Source of the DNA: VRUE01 sp040904405
Lineage (GTDB): Bacteria > Actinomycetota > Thermoleophilia > Solirubrobacterales > 70-9
Assembly (NCBI GenBank): GCA_040904405.1
Contig: JBBDTK010000142.1
Coordinates: 1-16,208 of the forward strand
Direction: 5' to 3'
Length of the DNA: 16,208 nt
The notes under the pieces are model-generated. The model saw nothing but the letters and a program-made list of their open reading frames with translations. It ran no database searches and was not told the origin of the DNA. Below, piece by piece: positions 12,882 to 16,208 of the stretch. Both the position numbers and the translations under genes were made by a program. Numbering within the stretch: the first letter of the stretch is position 1; each line of letters begins with the position of its first letter.

Positions 12882-13841
12882 ATGTCCATCGACGAGCCGA
12901 GTCAGATCCGCGACGAGGAAGAGAGCCAGGCGCTGGCCGAGGAGGCGGCGACCGAACCGGCCGCCAGCGGGCCGTACATCAGCGAGGACGGGGCGACGAT
13001 GGGACGCGACTTCGTCATCCCCGGGGTCGACCCGGCCGAGCCCGACCCCTACCGCTTCCACACCGGGCGCAAGCGCGACCACGGCAGCGAGGACGCGATC
13101 GAAATCATCGACCTGGTCAAGCAGTTCGGCCGCGCCCGCATCCTCAACGGCCTCAACCTCGGCCTGCCCGAAGACCAGGTCTCGATGGTGCTGGGCCCCT
13201 CGGGAACCGGCAAGAGCGTGCTGATCAAGCACATCGTCGGCCTGCTCTACCCGGACTCCGGCGACGTGCTCGTGCACGGCGAGTCGATTCCCAACATGAC
13301 CGACGACGAACTCTTCGAGGTGCGCAAAAAGTTCGGCCTGCTGTTCCAGGACGGGGCGCTGTTCGGCTCGATGAACATCTACGACAACACCGCCTTCCCG
13401 CTGCGCCAGCACACCGACAAAAGCGAGGACGAGATCGGCGAGATCGTCAACCGCCGGCTGAAGGAGGTCGGCCTGGCCGAGGCGATCTACAAGATGCCGA
13501 ACGAGCTCTCCGGCGGGATGCGCAAGCGCGCCGGCTTCGCCCGGGCGCTGGTGCTGGAACCGGCGATCGTGATGTTCGACGAGCCCGACTCGGGCCTCGA
13601 CCCGGTGCGCACGGCGCTGCTCTGCGAGCTGATCCGCGAGGTCCACGCCGAGAACGGCGGCTGCTACCTGGTGATCAGCCACGACCTCAACACGGCCCGC
13701 CGCATCGCCGACTTCATCGCCGTGCTGTGGAACGGCAAAATCGTCGAGTCGGGGCCGAAAGAGGAACTGTTCGACTCGGAAAACCAGTTCGTCCACCAGT
13801 TCCTCAACGCGGACGTAAGCGGCCCCCTTTCGATGGATTGA
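12882..13841 (+). CDS. MlaF/MceG-type ABC ATPase with acidic N-terminal extension
   Basis: This 319-residue ATPase should power the two permeases. Motifs in order: Walker A GPSGTGKS (105-112), Q-loop FQDGALFGSM (Gln156), signature LSGGM (209-213), Walker B IVMFDEPDSGLDP (229-241), H-loop His267. 'LLFQDGALFGSMNIYDN' is characteristic of the Mla/Mce ATPase branch. Compared with the usual about 250-270 residues, it has about 70 extra residues at the N-terminus, rich in Glu/Asp and low in hydrophobics, probably disordered. AGGAGG (12864-12869) is 12 nt from the ATG at 12882, a slightly long spacing. The gap to the permease gene is 8 nt. No MCE-domain (MlaD/Mce) gene follows; an inverted-repeat element does. 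Confidence 0.94.
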   Translation: MSIDEPSQIRDEEESQALAEEAATEPAASGPYISEDGATMGRDFVIPGVDPAEPDPYRFHTGRKRDHGSEDAIEIIDLVKQFGRARILNGLNLGLPEDQVSMVLGPSGTGKSVLIKHIVGLLYPDSGDVLVHGESIPNMTDDELFEVRKKFGLLFQDGALFGSMNIYDNTAFPLRQHTDKSEDEIGEIVNRRLKEVGLAEAIYKMPNELSGGMRKRAGFARALVLEPAIVMFDEPDSGLDPVRTALLCELIREVHAENGGCYLVISHDLNTARRIADFIAVLWNGKIVESGPKEELFDSENQFVHQFLNADVSGPLSMD

Positions 13842-13844
13842 GTG

Positions 13845-13959
13845 GGGCGCGACCGGGTACCCCTGCCCGCTCAACTTTTTCCGAAAATAGGATTTGGCTG
13901 TCCGCGAGCGTCGCCGCGGAAAAAGTACAAGCCGCGGGCAGGGGCACCCGGCCACGCCC
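13845..13959. repeat. Long inverted-repeat element, copy 2
   Basis: The outer arms (13845-13870 and 13934-13959) pair at 23 of 26 positions. Their sequence (around CCGGGT-CCCCTGCCCGC) is unrelated to the arms of copy 1. The inner part is conserved with copy 1: AACTTTTTC-C/T-GAA on the left and GAAAAAGTACAAG on the right, giving a perfect 10-bp inner stem (13874-13883 with 13917-13926). It starts 3 nt after the ATPase stop. It may terminate the ABC operon. Confidence 0.85.
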
Positions 13960-13980
13960 GATTAGCCCTGAGCGGGCGCG

Positions 13981-16208
13981 ATGAGCGTCGATAACCGGTT
14001 CGGTCGGCTTGCTGCTTGGTCCGTGCGGCGGGCTTGGTTGGTGCTGGTTTTCTCCGTCCTGGTGGCGGGGGGAGCTGCGGTGGGTGCGGCGCAACTGCCG
14101 ACCGATGCCGGGACCGAGACGCTGGTCGATTCGGATACGGCGAGCTACCGGGCCACGGAGCGGGTGCGGCAGGCGTTCGGGGAGGAACCGGTGGTGGTGC
14201 TGGCCCAGGGGGACCTGCAGCGGCTGATCCTGACCGCGAACCTGGGGCGCTTCCTGCGGCTGGAGGGCTGCCTCTCGGGCAAGGTGCCGAAGGGGGCGGA
14301 GCCGCTCCCGGGGCCCTGCGCCGAGCTGGCCCGTCAGGACCCGGTGCGCTCGCTGATCGGGCCCGCCACCTTCCTCAACGAGGCGACGATCCAGATCGAA
14401 CGGCAGCTGCGCCGCCTGGTCGCGACGACGCCGCCCGAGCAGCTGCGCGACCTGCTGCTGGCGATCGCCGCCGAGTACGGGATCACCAGCGCCCCCAGCC
14501 TCGCCAACCCCGACTTCCTCGCCGCCGTCGTCTTCGACCTGCGCCGCGAGCGCGGCACGCCCAAGGCCCGCCTCTCCTACCTCTTCCCCAACGGCCGCAG
14601 CGCCCAGATCGTCCTCCGCCTGCGCCCCGGCCTCAGCGAGGCCGAGCGGCGCCGGGCCCTGGAGACGATCCGCGCCGCCGTCCACGACCCGACCCCGCGG
14701 CGGGCCTGCAAATTCAGAGGCGAGCCCGAGCCCTGCTTCCAGCTGCAGGGCGGCAGCCTGACGATCTCCGGCGTGCCGGTGGTGGTGGACGCCGTCGCCG
14801 GCGCCCTCGCCGACGCGCTGCGCACCCTGCTGATCATCGCCGTGGCGGTGATGGCCCTGGCCCTGATCGCCGTCTTCCGCTCCCGTTTCCGGCTACTGCC
14901 TCTTGCTCTGGCCTTGGCCGCCGCAGCGATCGCCTTCGGCTTCTTCCGTCTCTTCGGCGGAGCCCTGACCCTCGCCTCGATCGCCGTCCTCCCGATCCTG
15001 ATCGGCCTCGCGGTCGACTACGCGATCCAGCTCCAGGCTCGCTACGACGAGGCGGTCGCCGCCGGCCTGCGCCGCGCCGACGCCGCCCGCGACGCCGCCG
15101 CGCTCGCCGGCGCGCCGATCGCGATCGCCTGCCTCGCCACCGCCGCCGGCTTCCTCGCCCTGCAGCTCTCCCCCACCCCGATGGTCCGCGGCTTCGGCCT
15201 GCTGATGGTGGCCGGCATAGCGATCGCCTTTGCCCTCGCGTTCGTCGCCGGCTTCGCCGCCCTGTCCCTGAGGCGGGGGCATGGCGAGTTAGTCGGACAT
15301 ATTCCGACTAACTCGCCATGGCTTGTCAATCTGATGCTTGCTCGGCCCAGGCGTGTTCTCGGGATCGGCCTGGCCCTGGCCGTACTCGGCTGGGGGTTGG
15401 GGACGCAGATCGAAACGCAGTCGGACATCCGCGAGCTGGCGCCGCAGGACGTGCAGGCGGTCAAGGACCTGAACGAGCTGCAGGACGCCACCGGCGTCTC
15501 CGGCGAGCTGGACGTCAGCGTCAGGGCCGACGACCTGACCGATCCGGAGACGATCCGCTGGATGGCCGAGTTCAAGCGACGGGTGCTGGCGACGGGCGGG
15601 TTCTCCGGCGGCGACGCGAGCTGCCTCAAGGCGCAGATCTGCCCGGGGCCGGCGCTCTCGGACTTCGTCACCGGCGGCGGCCTGACCGAGGTCCCGGCCG
15701 CGCAGCTGAACCGGCGCGGGATCAGGACCGCGTTGCGCCAGATCCCCGGCTACAACCTGCGCCAGCTGGCGACGCTCGACCGGGAGACCGGGCTGCCCGC
15801 GGGGCAGACCCTGCTCGGCTTCGGCATCCGGGCGCAATCGCTCGACGACCAGCAGGCGCTGATCGAGCGGGTGCGGGATGAGATCGAGGCGGAGGGCGGG
15901 CCGCCGCCGGGGGTCGAAGCGGAGCTGGCCGGGCTGCCGGTGATCGCCGCCGCGGCTGCGGACGACCTCGCCGACAGCCGCTACCTGCTGACGCTGGCGG
16001 GGCTGCTGGCGGTGGCGCTGGTGCTGCTCGCCGTCTACCGCGACCTGCGCCGCGCGCTGGTGCCGCTGGCGCCGATCGTGCTGGCCAGCGGCTGGTCGGC
16101 GCTGGTGCTCTGGCTCAGCGGCGTCCCGCTCAACCCGATGTCGGCGGCGCTGGGGGCGCTGCTGATCGCGATCGCGACCGAGTTCAGCGTCATCCTCGCC
16201 GGCCGCTT
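13981..16208 (+). CDS. MMPL/RND-superfamily transporter (right end cut)
   Basis: 742 residues are visible and the frame is still open at the window edge. Topology is that of an RND pump: TM1 (18-38), a large outer domain, TM2-TM6 (about 281-302, 303-326, 328-350, 377-395, 403-430), TM7 (459-476), a second outer domain, then TM8 onward (667-686, 692-713, 719-741). TM4 holds the proton-relay motif GLAVDYAIQ with Asp346; the second-half counterpart reads IATEFSVIL with Glu734. Cysteine pairs in the outer domains may form disulfides. The family moves lipids, hopanoids or other hydrophobic cargo using proton flux. ATG at 13981 is the natural start; the ribosome site is weak. A perfect palindrome lies in frame at residues 434-447, in the loop between the halves. 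Confidence 0.9.
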   Translation, partial: MSVDNRFGRLAAWSVRRAWLVLVFSVLVAGGAAVGAAQLPTDAGTETLVDSDTASYRATERVRQAFGEEPVVVLAQGDLQRLILTANLGRFLRLEGCLSGKVPKGAEPLPGPCAELARQDPVRSLIGPATFLNEATIQIERQLRRLVATTPPEQLRDLLLAIAAEYGITSAPSLANPDFLAAVVFDLRRERGTPKARLSYLFPNGRSAQIVLRLRPGLSEAERRRALETIRAAVHDPTPRRACKFRGEPEPCFQLQGGSLTISGVPVVVDAVAGALADALRTLLIIAVAVMALALIAVFRSRFRLLPLALALAAAAIAFGFFRLFGGALTLASIAVLPILIGLAVDYAIQLQARYDEAVAAGLRRADAARDAAALAGAPIAIACLATAAGFLALQLSPTPMVRGFGLLMVAGIAIAFALAFVAGFAALSLRRGHGELVGHIPTNSPWLVNLMLARPRRVLGIGLALAVLGWGLGTQIETQSDIRELAPQDVQAVKDLNELQDATGVSGELDVSVRADDLTDPETIRWMAEFKRRVLATGGFSGGDASCLKAQICPGPALSDFVTGGGLTEVPAAQLNRRGIRTALRQIPGYNLRQLATLDRETGLPAGQTLLGFGIRAQSLDDQQALIERVRDEIEAEGGPPPGVEAELAGLPVIAAAAADDLADSRYLLTLAGLLAVALVLLAVYRDLRRALVPLAPIVLASGWSALVLWLSGVPLNPMSAALGALLIAIATEFSVILAGR
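15280..15320. repeat. Perfect 18-bp inverted repeat inside the RND gene
   Basis: CATGGCGAGTTAGTCGGA (15280-15297) is followed by CATAT and then its exact reverse complement (15303-15320). It is AT-richer than its surroundings and encodes HGELVGHIPTNSPW in frame, just after TM6 in the cytoplasmic loop joining the two RND halves. The reading frame passes through intact. Confidence 0.85.

Noticed and set aside
12729..13955. Antisense frame over the ATPase, extending into copy 2, with a peptide resembling one read across copy 1
   Set aside because: The similarity (a 'RLVLF' and 'KKLSG' pattern) comes from the shared DNA core of the inverted-repeat elements, not from a protein.
15280..15881. Idea that the RND gene is split in two by the palindrome, with a second gene starting near 15318
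   Set aside because: The frame from 13981 passes through the palindrome without a stop and continues as the second RND half to the window edge.
11253..16208. Complete Mce import operon
   Set aside because: Two permeases and an ATPase are present, but no MCE-domain protein is visible up to the right edge.
1..16208. CRISPR arrays, tRNA or rRNA genes, transposases
   Set aside because: No regularly spaced repeats, no tRNA-like arms or rRNA signatures, and no transposase or integrase frame was found by reading.

Overview
The window looks like chromosomal DNA from a very GC-rich actinomycete. A primary sigma factor with region 1.1, a class II (GlpX) fructose bisphosphatase, paired YrbE/MlaE permeases with an Mce-type ATPase, an MMPL/RND pump and many toxin-antitoxin scraps together suggest Actinomycetota, possibly Thermoleophilia/Solirubrobacterales. 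That placement is inference from gene content and composition, not from a marker alignment.

Layout. 1-919 (minus): a YihY/BrkB-type membrane protein, followed with no gap by the first codons of a Phd/YefM-type antitoxin that runs off the left edge. 920-2150 (plus): a consensus-like promoter with a dyad in its spacer, a terminator-like hairpin in the leader, then the primary sigma factor gene. 2176-2790 (minus): a small coiled-coil membrane protein, a doubtful mini-ORF and the 3' remnant of an XRE regulator. 2887-3903 (plus): glpX. 3997-6401: an accessory stretch with an AbiEii-like C-terminal remnant, an intact Fic protein with a palindrome over its start codon, a VapC remnant, an intact VapBC-type pair and a possible second AbiEii scrap. 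A 20-bp direct repeat brackets fic and the VapBC pair. 6467-9110: two divergent HipA-like paralogues with degenerate catalytic loops; one has no normal start codon for its N-terminus. 9207-11198 (minus): two secreted lipoprotein genes, one a PQQ-type glucose/sorbosone dehydrogenase. 11253-13841 (plus): a tight three-gene ABC operon (two MlaE/YrbE permeases and an MlaF/MceG ATPase) with no MCE-domain protein in view. 13981 to the right edge: an MMPL/RND transporter.

The housekeeping genes (sigma factor, glpX, lipid ABC operon, RND pump) flank a stretch in which toxin-antitoxin and HipA/Fic genes have accumulated and partly decayed. The least explained signal is a set of long inverted repeats. 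Two intergenic elements of about 111-115 bp (9111-9221 and 13845-13959) share a conserved inner core, but their outer stems are unrelated in sequence and still complementary. One of these stem sequences recurs as a bare hairpin at 10418-10452, and an 18-bp perfect palindrome sits in frame inside the RND gene at 15280-15320. No tRNA, rRNA, CRISPR array or transposase was seen.
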